A DNA stretch of 41,489 bases from Acidobacteriota bacterium (GTDB lineage Bacteria; Acidobacteriota; Polarisedimenticolia; J045). The notes under the pieces are model-generated. The model saw nothing but the letters and a program-made list of their open reading frames with translations, had not been told where the DNA came from and did no database searches. A program made the position numbers and the translations under genes. Where the stretch lies: contig JALOKP010000019.1 in assembly GCA_025456425.1 (NCBI GenBank), positions 1 to 41,489 on the forward strand. Reading direction: 5' to 3'. Positions 1-7,842 of this stretch are shown here, piece after piece. The first letter of the stretch is position 1, and each line of letters begins with the position of its first letter.

Positions 1-672
1 GTCGTACTGCGCGCAGGCCCGGCGGTAGCGCAGCAGCGTGATCGCCGAGATCGAGTGGTGCAGCCGGGCCCAGGTCGCGACCGGCAGGACGTAGCGCGCA
101 GCCTCCTGGGCCTTGCGGCGGATCTCGCGCGCCCACTTCTCCGGGGCGCGCGAGCGGGCCGGGAAGAGCCCGAAGAACAGCCGCGCGGCGATCGGCTCCA
201 GGCTTACGCTCAGCCGGTGGTAGGCGGCCTCCTGCAGCGCCAGCGTCTGCTCGAACAGCTCCTGCGCCGCCGGGTCACCCAGCTCCGGGACCAGCGTCGC
301 GCCGCGGCCGACCTTCACGTAGCGCTGGCTGACCTGCTCGGAGTTGTAGAAGGGGTGGGCGTGGAAGAAGGCCCAGAGCGCGTGGCGCGACACGCGGTCG
401 ATCGAGAACTGGAAGTGCGCGTGCTGGTAGACGGTGTGGTGGCCGGCCGCGAAGATGTCCTTCGCCAGCTGGTCGCGAGCGTCCCGGGCCCGGGCGCGCT
501 CCTCCTCTTCCGCCAGCCCGTCACCGCCGACCTCCTCGGCGTAGACGATCCCCTTCCCGGAGTAGCAGGTGCGCGCCGCGGCGACCGCATTGTCCAGCGG
601 GCGCGCGTGGGCGTTGACCAGCCGCACCGCGGGCGGGGCCGAACGCAGGCGGAACGGGGCGAGGGGGGACAT
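1..672 (-). CDS. thyX: FAD-dependent thymidylate synthase ThyX (partial, 3' end outside window)
   Basis: ThyX makes dTMP from dUMP with methylene-tetrahydrofolate and reduced FAD, so its presence suggests ThyA-independent dTMP synthesis. The reading frame starts at ATG 672 and stays open to the window edge, giving 224 visible residues; the C-terminus is missing. Visible family signatures are an N-terminal AARTCYS block, AGHHTVYQHAHFQF, and FYNSEQVSQRY, which corresponds to the ThyX NExSxRY-type motif. The first half of the canonical RHR motif is altered (SRHALWAFFHAH), as I recall for the long ThyX family of roughly 500 residues in acidobacterial and deltaproteobacterial genomes. The gene is divergent from the lyase-like gene at 777; 104 bp separates them. 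Confidence 0.85.
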   Translation of the reverse strand, partial: MSPLAPFRLRSAPPAVRLVNAHARPLDNAVAAARTCYSGKGIVYAEEVGGDGLAEEEERARARDARDQLAKDIFAAGHHTVYQHAHFQFSIDRVSRHALWAFFHAHPFYNSEQVSQRYVKVGRGATLVPELGDPAAQELFEQTLALQEAAYHRLSVSLEPIAARLFFGLFPARSRAPEKWAREIRRKAQEAARYVLPVATWARLHHSISAITLLRYRRACAQYD

Positions 673-776
673 GACCGCGCATTGTACCGGGAGGGAGGCG
701 GCCCCGTCCGGCACCGTTGACCGCGGGGAGGCACCCGTGGTACCCAAGCCGGCCCGCAACCCGGAAAGGACCCGCC

Positions 777-1754
777 ATGCCGCTTCCCGACCGAGTCATC
801 ACCTGCGAGTGCTGGGCCCGCGACGGCCTGCAGTCGATGCCCGTCTACCTCCCGACCGAGCGCAAGATCGAGATGATCGAACGCGCCGTCGGCGCCGGTT
901 TTCCCAAGGTCGAAGTGACGTCGTTCTCGCACCCGAAGCTGCTGCCGCAGTTCGCGGATGCGGTCGAGGTGATCCGGGGGATCCGCCGCAAGCCGGGCGT
1001 CTCCTACGTCGTGCTGATGCCCAACACCAAGGGGTTCGATCGGCTCGAGCTCTGCCAGAAAGAGGGCTACGGGGCCGACGAGATCATCCTAATGATCTCG
1101 TGCAGCGAAGCACACAACAAGCTCAACTTCCGGATGGACCACGACGAGGCGATGGCCGAGCACGCCGCGATCATGAAGCGGGCCCACGCGCTGGGGATCC
1201 GGATCATCGGCTGCGTCGGGACGGTCTACGGCTGCCCGGTAGCCGGCGACGTGACGACCGACCAGGTCGCCAAGATCACGCGTTTCTACCTGGACGAAGG
1301 AGCGCAGACGATCATGCTGGGCGACACCACCGGCGTCGCCAACCCGAAGCTGGTCCGGCAGCGCGGCGCGGAGCTGCTCGTCCGCTTTCCCGGGACCGAG
1401 TTCATCGCCCACTTCCACGACACGCGCGGCACCGGGATCGTCAACACACTGGCCCTCCTGGAACTGGGCGTGCGCTACGTCGACAGCTCGATGGGGGCGA
1501 TCGGCGGCCAGCCGGCCACCGGTGCCTCCAAGTACTCGGCCGGATTCACCGGCAACACCTGCAGCGAGGACCTGATCGCGATGCTCGACGAGATGGGGGT
1601 CGCAACCGGGATCGACATCGACAAGCTGCTCGAGGCCGGCCGCCGGGCTGAGGAGATCCTGGACCAACGGCTGCGGTCGGACGTGATCCGCTGCGGGCGC
1701 GTGATTCACGGGCCGTCGTCGCCGCACAAGGAGCCGGGGAAGGCGATCTCCTGA
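777..1754 (+). CDS. HMG-CoA lyase-like DRE-TIM metallolyase, catalytic Cys replaced by Gln
   Basis: A 325-residue TIM-barrel protein of the pyruvate carboxyltransferase / HMG-CoA lyase family. It has the N-terminal RDGLQ motif (residues 15-19) and the metal-binding HFHDTRG (H212 and H214). HMG-CoA lyase itself cleaves HMG-CoA to acetyl-CoA and acetoacetate and needs a Cys in a glycine-rich GGCPYA loop. Here the loop reads GAIGGQPATGASK, with Gln245 at the Cys position, so a true HMG-CoA lyase activity is doubtful and the substrate is unknown. The start at 777 is preferred to an upstream in-frame ATG at 717 because GGAAAGGA lies 8 bases before it and family homology begins there. Likely in acyl-CoA or organic-acid metabolism, a guess supported only by the ETF genes nearby. 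Confidence 0.8.
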   Translation: MPLPDRVITCECWARDGLQSMPVYLPTERKIEMIERAVGAGFPKVEVTSFSHPKLLPQFADAVEVIRGIRRKPGVSYVVLMPNTKGFDRLELCQKEGYGADEIILMISCSEAHNKLNFRMDHDEAMAEHAAIMKRAHALGIRIIGCVGTVYGCPVAGDVTTDQVAKITRFYLDEGAQTIMLGDTTGVANPKLVRQRGAELLVRFPGTEFIAHFHDTRGTGIVNTLALLELGVRYVDSSMGAIGGQPATGASKYSAGFTGNTCSEDLIAMLDEMGVATGIDIDKLLEAGRRAEEILDQRLRSDVIRCGRVIHGPSSPHKEPGKAIS

Positions 1755-1844
1755 CCGCCCCACCCCGGCGCTGACCCCGGTCAAGGAGTTGCCGCGCGAG
1801 GTCCTCCGCGACCGGCTCGGTCCATCGGTCGAATCCCCCGGGGT

Positions 1845-1873
1845 TTGACAAAGCCGGGCCCCGATCCGATGCT
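1845..1873 (+). promoter_or_regulatory. Candidate sigma-70 promoter for the DEAD-box helicase
   Basis: A perfect -35 hexamer TTGACA (1845-1850), a 17-base spacer and a weak -10 GATGCT (1868-1873). It would start a leader of about 140 bases before the helicase GTG. The surrounding stretch 1850-2020 is visibly richer in A than the flanking genes. The -10 match is poor (3 of 6), so this is tentative. Confidence 0.35.
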
Positions 1874-1979
1874 CGCCCCGAGAAATCAAAGAGAGCGCAG
1901 GGGCGATTCATTCCGGCGACCCGTCCTAGAGAGCGCGAACCCCCCAGAAACCAGCCGGAAGCAAAGTACGGGCGCCCCC

Positions 1980-1998
1980 GTTCCAGGACCGCTGGAAC
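1980..1998 (+). promoter_or_regulatory. Hairpin in helicase 5' leader
   Basis: A perfect 7-bp inverted repeat, GTTCCAG and CTGGAAC, with a 5-base loop, ending 24 bases before the helicase start. It lies in the 268-bp gap between the lyase-like gene and the helicase, downstream of the candidate promoter. There is no U-tract, so a leader structure is more likely than a terminator. Confidence 0.35.
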
Positions 1999-2022
1999 CC
2001 GCCCGGGAAAGAACGGTATATC

Positions 2023-3384
2023 GTGTCGTTTCAAGAGTTTGGCTTGGATCCGCGGCTGCTCCAGGCGATCGCGGACGTCGGTTTCGAAGATCCCACCCCC
2101 ATCCAGACGCAGGCCATCCCGATCCTCCTCGAGGGGAAGGACCTGATCGCCAGCGCGGCCACCGGCAGCGGCAAGACGGCGGCCTTCGTGCTGCCGATCC
2201 TGCATCGCCTGCTGCCGAAAGAGCGCGGCACCACCCGCGTCCTGATCCTCACCCCGACCCGCGAGCTGGCGGTGCAGATCTCCGACCACCTGGCAGGGCT
2301 CGCGATCCACACCCCGCTGGCCGGCGCCGCGATCTACGGCGGCGTGCCGATGAATCCCCAGGCGCGCGCCTTCGAGCAGGGCGCGGACGTGATCGTCGGC
2401 ACGCCGGGGCGGCTGCTCGACCACCTGCGGTACGACTACGCCGACCTGTCGGGCGTCGAGGTCCTGGTGCTCGACGAGGCCGACCGGATGCTCGACATGG
2501 GCTTCCTGCCCGACGTCCGGCGGATCATGGACGCCATCCCGCGCACCCGGCAGACGCTGCTCTTCTCGGCCACGCTGCCGCCGCCGATCGTCAAGCTCTC
2601 GAAGGACATCCTGCGGAACCCGGTGACGATCCGGCTGCAGGACAAGACGCGCCCCGCCGACGGGATCGAGCAGAGTGTCTTCCCGGTGCGCCAGGAGGAG
2701 AAGCCGGCGCTGTTGGCCGAACTCCTGCGGCGCGAGGCCCACAAGAGCGTGATCGCCTTCTGCCGCACGAAGAGCCGGGCCGAGAAGGTCTCGCGGTTCC
2801 TCGAGCGCGAGGGGATCCGCTGCGCGCGGATCCACGGCGATCGCTCGCAGGGGCAGCGGCTGGAGGCGCTCGACGGGCTCAAGTCCGGCCGCTACCAGGT
2901 GCTGGTCGCGACCGACGTTGCGGCCCGCGGGATCGACGTCGAGGCGCTGTCGGCCGTGATCAACGTCGACGTGCCGCGCCAGGCCGAGGACTACGTTCAC
3001 CGCGTCGGGCGCACCGCGCGCGCGCAGCTCACCGGCGAGGCCTTCACGCTCGTGGCGCCGGAAGAGGAGCGCGAGCTGGCGAAGATCGAGAAGGTGCTGG
3101 GGCGCAAGCTGCCGCGGCGCCAGCTCGAAGGGTTCGTGCCGCAATCGTTCCTCGAGAGCGTCGGCCGGCGCCGTGGTCGCTACCCCGCCACGCTGGCCCC
3201 GGGCCGCTCGGCCGCGGGGGCCGGGCGGGCGGACGGCGGCGCTCCGGCCGCGGCCTCGGCGCCGGCCGCTCCGGCCCGCCGGGCGCTGCGCGACCGCGAA
3301 TTGTGGGAGGCGATGCAGGCCGCCCAGGGCGGGGCATTCGTCCCGCCGCGCGGGGTCAGCTTGCCGTCCCGCCGAAGGCGATAG
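2023..3384 (+). CDS. DEAD-box ATP-dependent RNA helicase (RhlE/DeaD-like)
   Basis: A 453-residue cytosolic helicase that unwinds short RNA duplexes in ribosome assembly or RNA decay. All core motifs are present in order: Q motif (FEDPTPIQ), Walker A AATGSGKT (45-52), PTREL, TPGR, DEAD (151-154), SAT (182-184), ARGID and HRVGRTAR. After the RecA-like domains comes an Ala/Pro/Arg-rich low-complexity tail of about 90 residues ending in a basic RRRR, typical of RNA-binding tails in the RhlE group. The start is GTG at 2023, immediately before the family N-terminus FQEFGL; a weak GGGAAAGAA ribosome site lies about 10 bases upstream. The leader is long for this region, as often seen in cold-responsive helicases, but no cold-shock element was recognised. 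Confidence 0.93.
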   Translation: MSFQEFGLDPRLLQAIADVGFEDPTPIQTQAIPILLEGKDLIASAATGSGKTAAFVLPILHRLLPKERGTTRVLILTPTRELAVQISDHLAGLAIHTPLAGAAIYGGVPMNPQARAFEQGADVIVGTPGRLLDHLRYDYADLSGVEVLVLDEADRMLDMGFLPDVRRIMDAIPRTRQTLLFSATLPPPIVKLSKDILRNPVTIRLQDKTRPADGIEQSVFPVRQEEKPALLAELLRREAHKSVIAFCRTKSRAEKVSRFLEREGIRCARIHGDRSQGQRLEALDGLKSGRYQVLVATDVAARGIDVEALSAVINVDVPRQAEDYVHRVGRTARAQLTGEAFTLVAPEEERELAKIEKVLGRKLPRRQLEGFVPQSFLESVGRRRGRYPATLAPGRSAAGAGRADGGAPAAASAPAAPARRALRDRELWEAMQAAQGGAFVPPRGVSLPSRRRR

Positions 3385-3436
3385 ACACTCGCTTCCGGGG
3401 GTACGGGGCCAACCGCTCGATCGGAAGGAACCGGCC

Positions 3437-4726
3437 ATGTACGGACGATTCACCCTGTCCCGGGTCGCGTCGGCGGCCCTGCTCGCCCTGGCGGCGCTCG
3501 CCGCCACCGGTGCCCCGGCGCACGCGCAGGAAAGCGCGTCCTACTGCGCCGACGGCTCGATCCGGACGCTCGAGCCGGAGGGGATCGGGACGCTGACCTA
3601 CTGCCTTCCGCTGGACTGGGAGGAGTACGAGCTCGATCCGGTCGAGGCGGGCGAGTCGATCGTCCTGGGGTTTGCGCGCACCACCGGGCGCGACCGGTTC
3701 CAGGCCGAGATCGAGCTGATGCTGAGCTCGCTCTACCCGAAGCCGGACGAGCAGTCGATCCGGGTCGCGCTGCGCGAGATCGCGCCCAACATCTGGCGCC
3801 GGCGCAAGGCGCTACGGCCGCGCATCGAGTCCTTCGACCGCGGCCCGCTCTACGGCAACTACTACCGGGCGCAGTCGGCGGCCGAGACCGAGACCCCGTA
3901 CATCCAGCACGGGACGGCGGCGCTCCGCGACCTCCAGCTGCGCTACGCCTGCGACAGCGAGGCCCCCCTGTCGGAGGCGCACGCCACGATCCGGCAGATC
4001 GTAAAGAGCCTCCGGTACGAGGGTACCCGTCCGATCGACCCGGCGGTCGAGGACTTCAAGATGACGCCGGGCAAGGCGCGCGGCGTCAACAGGAACGACA
4101 TCCGCGACAGCCTGGTCGCCGCGTGGAGCTTCGACGAGCAGATCGGCCGGACCGCCTACGACGAGACCGGGAACGGCCACGACGGCCTGATCGAAGGAGC
4201 CGAGTGGGGTGTTGGCGCCCGGGGCGGCGGGTTGCTGTTCGACGGCGACTCGTACATCGAGGTCGCCGACGACCCGGACCTCGACCTCGCGGCGGAGGGG
4301 ACGCTGCAGGCCTGGGCGCGCTACTCCAACGAGGGGGCGGGCGGGCAGCTGGTCGGCAAGTGTCTGGCCGGTGGGAGCGGCGTGGACTGCAACTACGCGC
4401 TCGCGTTGGAAGACCCCGCGTTCGTCTCCGCGGCCTTCTGCCTGGGCGACAGCGCGGAGGCCAGCTGCAGCGACATCAGCTCGCACGGCTTCGACCGGAT
4501 GATCTGGCACCAGGTCGTCGTGACCTGGGACGGGACGCTGCTGCGGATCTACCTCGACGGTCGGTTGAAGAAGCTCGAGTGGCAGACCGTCACGCCGGCC
4601 GTGAACGAGGACCCGCTGCTGATCGGCAACGGCTTCGAGGGGCGGCTGGACGAGGTGAGACTCTACGACCGGGCGCTGACGGCCCGGGAGGTCGCCTCGC
4701 TCTATTCCCGCCCGAAGAAGAACTGA
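3437..4726 (+). CDS. Secreted LamG (concanavalin A-like) domain protein
   Basis: A 429-residue exported protein. Residues 1-31 form a Sec signal peptide (basic start, Leu/Ala-rich core, AHA-Q cleavage site). The middle third has no domain I recognise; it contains several charged helical stretches and two Cys (SYC and LTYC) near the mature N-terminus. From about residue 225 to the end there is a LamG/jelly-roll fold marked by LVAAWSFDE, DETGNGHDG, GGGLLFDGDSYIEV and the terminal LDEVRLYDRALTAREV block. Such domains bind glycans or act as adhesion modules; here the ligand is unknown. GGAAGGAA lies 7 bases before the ATG. The gene follows the helicase by 52 bases but probably has its own role in the envelope. 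Confidence 0.8.
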   Translation: MYGRFTLSRVASAALLALAALAATGAPAHAQESASYCADGSIRTLEPEGIGTLTYCLPLDWEEYELDPVEAGESIVLGFARTTGRDRFQAEIELMLSSLYPKPDEQSIRVALREIAPNIWRRRKALRPRIESFDRGPLYGNYYRAQSAAETETPYIQHGTAALRDLQLRYACDSEAPLSEAHATIRQIVKSLRYEGTRPIDPAVEDFKMTPGKARGVNRNDIRDSLVAAWSFDEQIGRTAYDETGNGHDGLIEGAEWGVGARGGGLLFDGDSYIEVADDPDLDLAAEGTLQAWARYSNEGAGGQLVGKCLAGGSGVDCNYALALEDPAFVSAAFCLGDSAEASCSDISSHGFDRMIWHQVVVTWDGTLLRIYLDGRLKKLEWQTVTPAVNEDPLLIGNGFEGRLDEVRLYDRALTAREVASLYSRPKKN

Positions 4727-4742
4727 GCCGCGCCGGCGCGGC
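4727..4742. terminator. GC palindrome between convergent genes
   Basis: A perfect 16-base palindrome (GCCGCGCC followed by its complement) starts directly after the LamG stop codon, in the 24-bp gap before the convergent rhodanese stop. It could act as a bidirectional terminator for both genes, but it has no loop of its own and no T-tract, so this is a positional inference. Confidence 0.35.
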
Positions 4743-4750
4743 GCGGACGG

Positions 4751-5248
4751 TCAGCGCTTGCCGGCACCCGGCGGGGCGTAGGCCCGGATCGGGTGCTTCA
4801 CCGACTCGAAGCGTTCGGTGTCCCAGGGGACCTCGCCCGAGGTCAGCGCCACCGGGGTCGCGCCATCCGCCGACGCGGCGCCGGTCCCGGCCACGCCTCC
4901 GGTTTCGACCGGCAGTCCCTTCGCCGCCCAGGCCGCGTGGCCGCCGACCAGGTAGAACACGCTGCGGAACCAGCGGTGGAACAGCTCGTGCGCGATCTCG
5001 CGCGCCGGCCCGAACGCGGCCCCGTCGGCGTCGACCAGGACCAGCGTGTCGAGCGCGTCGGCGGTCTGCGGCACCCAGCGCAGGACGTCGTGGTGCGGCA
5101 GGTGCCGCGCGCCCGGGAGGTGCCCGGCCAGGAAGGCGTCGGCCGCGCGGACGTCCCAGATGAACAGCCGCTGGCCGGGCGTCTTCGGCAGCCCGGCGTG
5201 CTTCGCGGCCAGCTCCTGCAGCGCTTCGGCGGTGATCGGCCTGATCAT
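4751..5248 (-). CDS. Rhodanese-fold protein without any cysteine
   Basis: A 165-residue single rhodanese domain: [19 protein letters not shown] matches the family N-terminal motif and [17 protein letters not shown] the C-terminal one. Active rhodaneses carry a persulfide-forming Cys in a CxxGxR loop; here that loop reads [13 protein letters not shown] and the whole protein contains no Cys. It therefore cannot do classical sulfur transfer and is probably a binding or regulatory domain. A C-terminal extension of about 45 residues follows the fold. Its ATG overlaps the etfA stop codon (ATGA), so translation is probably coupled to the ETF genes and its partner is likely ETF or an ETF-linked dehydrogenase. 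That link is inference. Confidence 0.8.
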   Translation of the reverse strand: MIRPITAEALQELAAKHAGLPKTPGQRLFIWDVRAADAFLAGHLPGARHLPHHDVLRWVPQTADALDTLVLVDADGAAFGPAREIAHELFHRWFRSVFYLVGGHAAWAAKGLPVETGGVAGTGAASADGATPVALTSGEVPWDTERFESVKHPIRAYAPPGAGKR

Positions 5249-6136
5249 CCCTGTTTCGCCTCCTCGACGGCCTTGATCAGCGCCGGGACGAGTTCGTGGA
5301 CGTCGCCGACGATCCCGTAGGTCGACTCGTTGAAGATCGGCGCGTCCTTGTCCTTGTTGATCGAGACGATGACCTGCGCCCCGCGGACGCCGACCATGTG
5401 CTGGATCGCGCCCAGGCGGCGATCGCGCCGCCGACCGCCTTCGCCAGGCCGCCCACGAGGTGCTCGAACTTCTCCTTGTCGCCCAGGCCGCGGCCGCCGG
5501 CGACGATCACCTCGGCGCTCGACAGGTCGATCGTCTTGCCCGAGGACTCACGCACCTCGACCCCGCCGCGCCGCACCTGGTCGGCGCTCACGCCGGCGGC
5601 CCGCGAGGCGACCGTGCCGCCGTGGCCGGCCGGCAGCTCGTCGGCCGGGACCGCGCCGGACTGGACGGTCGCGAAGCGCGGGGCGGGACCGTTGTCGACC
5701 GTGCGCGCGACGAACTTGGCGTCGTAGGGCTGGCGCTGGAAGATCACGCGGCCATCTTCCACCGACGCGCCGACCGAGTCGCTGATCACCGGGGCCTCGA
5801 ACGCGGCCGCGACCAGCGGCAGCACGTCCTGGGCCAGGTAGCTGTGGCTCATCAGCACCCACTCGGGCTTCAGCTCGGCGACCAGCGCGGCCAGCGGGAT
5901 CCGGTAGCCGTCCGGCGTGTACTGCGCCAGCAGCGGGTCGTCGATTGCGATCGCCTCGTCGGCGCCGCGCGCGGCCAGCTCGGCCGCCATGTCCCCGACG
6001 CCCGAGCCCAGCACCACGGCGACCGGCCTGGCGTCGAGTGCCGGTGCGAGCTGGCGGGCCAGCGCCAGCGCCTCGAAGGCGCCGCGGCGCAGCTTTCCCC
6101 CCTCGTGTTCCGCCACCACCAGGATCGTCTTCGCCA

Positions 6137-6137
<1 letters not shown>
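5245..6137 (-). pseudogene. etfA: Electron transfer flavoprotein alpha subunit, internally deleted and frameshifted
   Basis: EtfA carries the FAD of the ETF heterodimer that takes electrons from acyl-CoA dehydrogenases. The first 240 residues are normal (start MAKTILVVAEHEGGKL; C-terminal domain entry [17 protein letters not shown]). After [13 protein letters not shown] the frame is lost near 5414; the following frame resumes at [21 protein letters not shown] and runs to a TGA at 5245-5247. Compared with the family, about 34-36 codons are missing, including the DAGW, QVGQTG and LYIA-GIS segments that bind FAD. The lost length is 3n+1, which explains the frameshift. Start overlaps the etfB stop (TGATG). 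Either a true pseudogene or an assembly deletion; the intact downstream frame and intact gene overlaps on both sides favour a recent event or an error. Confidence 0.85.
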
Positions 6138-6931
<794 letters not shown>

Positions 6932-6993
6932 CAGGAGCGTTCCTCGGGGGGCCGGGCGCCGGCCGGGAGCCCGGGGCGCCATACGGATCGGTC

Positions 6994-7023
6994 AGCATAG
7001 CCGGGCCGGAACGGGGCGGGCAA
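6994..7023 (-). promoter_or_regulatory. Candidate sigma-70 promoter for the etf operon
   Basis: Read on the minus strand: TTGCCC (7018-7023), 18-base spacer, TATGCT (6994-6999). Each hexamer matches the consensus at 4 of 6 positions, and the predicted start would leave a leader of about 55 bases before etfB. It is in the 168-bp divergent gap between etfB and the UPF0173 gene. Confidence 0.35.
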
Positions 7024-7040
7024 GGCCGACGGGGCTGGGC

Positions 7041-7078
7041 CATAATCCCGCCCCTTCCGGGGGCGGCGGCGCCCCCGG
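7041..7078 (+). promoter_or_regulatory. -10-like element followed by a strong 5' hairpin
   Basis: CATAAT at 7041-7046 is a 5 of 6 match to a -10 box, with no clear -35. Transcription from it would begin next to a perfect 9-bp hairpin: CCGGGGGCG (7057-7065), GCGG loop, CGCCCCCGG (7070-7078). The hairpin ends 21 bases before the ATG at 7100, just before the GGAGG ribosome site, so it could stabilise the mRNA or modulate initiation. Confidence 0.35.
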
Positions 7079-7099
7079 CGGACCCTGGAGGATCGCCCC

Positions 7100-7828
7100 A
7101 TGTCCCTCGGCTCGCTGACCCGGATCACCTGGCTCGGACACTCCGCCTACCAGATCACGCTCCGCTCCGGCCACGTCGTCCTGATCGACCCGTTCCTGAG
7201 CGGGAACCCCTCGACCCCGAAGCACCTGGCCGAGCCCGCGCGGGTCGACGCGATCCTGCTGACGCACGGCCACGGCGACCACGTCGGCGACACCGTCGCG
7301 CTGGCGAAGAAGCACGGCGCGGTCGTGGTGACCAACTTCGAGATCATGCTCTGGCTGACGAAGCAAGGGGTCGACGGGACGAAGATCCTGGGGATGAACA
7401 AGGGCGGGACGACCGAGGTCGTGGCCGGCCTCAACGTCACGATGACCGACGCGAAGCACTCGTCGTCGATGACCGAGCCCGACGGGACCGTCGTCTACGG
7501 CGGCGAGGCCGCCGGCTACATCGTGCGCCACGAGGAGATGCCGACGCTCTACGTCGCGGGCGACACCGCGCTGTTCGGCGACATGGAGATGATCGGCGAG
7601 CTGTACCAGCCCGACGTCGCGATCCTGCCGATCGGCGGCTTCTACACGATGGATCCGCTCGACGGCGCGGTGGCGGCGCAGATGCTGGCCGTGGAGAAGG
7701 TCATCGGCTGCCACTACGGCACCTTCCCGATCCTGACCGGCCGGCCCGAGGAGATGCGGGACGCGCTCGCCAACATGGAGAGCACGACCGTGGTGATCGA
7801 GGTCCAGCCGGGAGAGGACGTCCCCTGA
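7100..7828 (+). CDS. UPF0173-type metal-dependent hydrolase (metallo-beta-lactamase fold)
   Basis: A 242-residue protein of the UPF0173 family. The metal site is complete: HGHGDH at residues 56-61, a downstream His in DAKHSSS, the Asp of VAGDTALFGD and His in GCHYGTFP. The family is widespread and its physiological substrate is not established; members are assumed to be soluble hydrolases. No signal peptide or membrane segment is present. GGAGG sits 10 bases before the ATG. The next gene starts 14 bases after its stop, so they may be co-transcribed. Confidence 0.88.
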   Translation: MSLGSLTRITWLGHSAYQITLRSGHVVLIDPFLSGNPSTPKHLAEPARVDAILLTHGHGDHVGDTVALAKKHGAVVVTNFEIMLWLTKQGVDGTKILGMNKGGTTEVVAGLNVTMTDAKHSSSMTEPDGTVVYGGEAAGYIVRHEEMPTLYVAGDTALFGDMEMIGELYQPDVAILPIGGFYTMDPLDGAVAAQMLAVEKVIGCHYGTFPILTGRPEEMRDALANMESTTVVIEVQPGEDVP

Positions 7829-7842
7829 CGCGGGGCGCCCGC

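Noticed and set aside
717-776. Upstream ATG start for the lyase-like gene
   Set aside because: It has no ribosome site and adds 20 residues unlike the family; GGAAAGGA precedes the ATG at 777.
1546-3507. 653-codon open frame on the minus strand
   Set aside because: It is opposite the DEAD-box helicase, whose motifs are all intact, so it is an antisense shadow.
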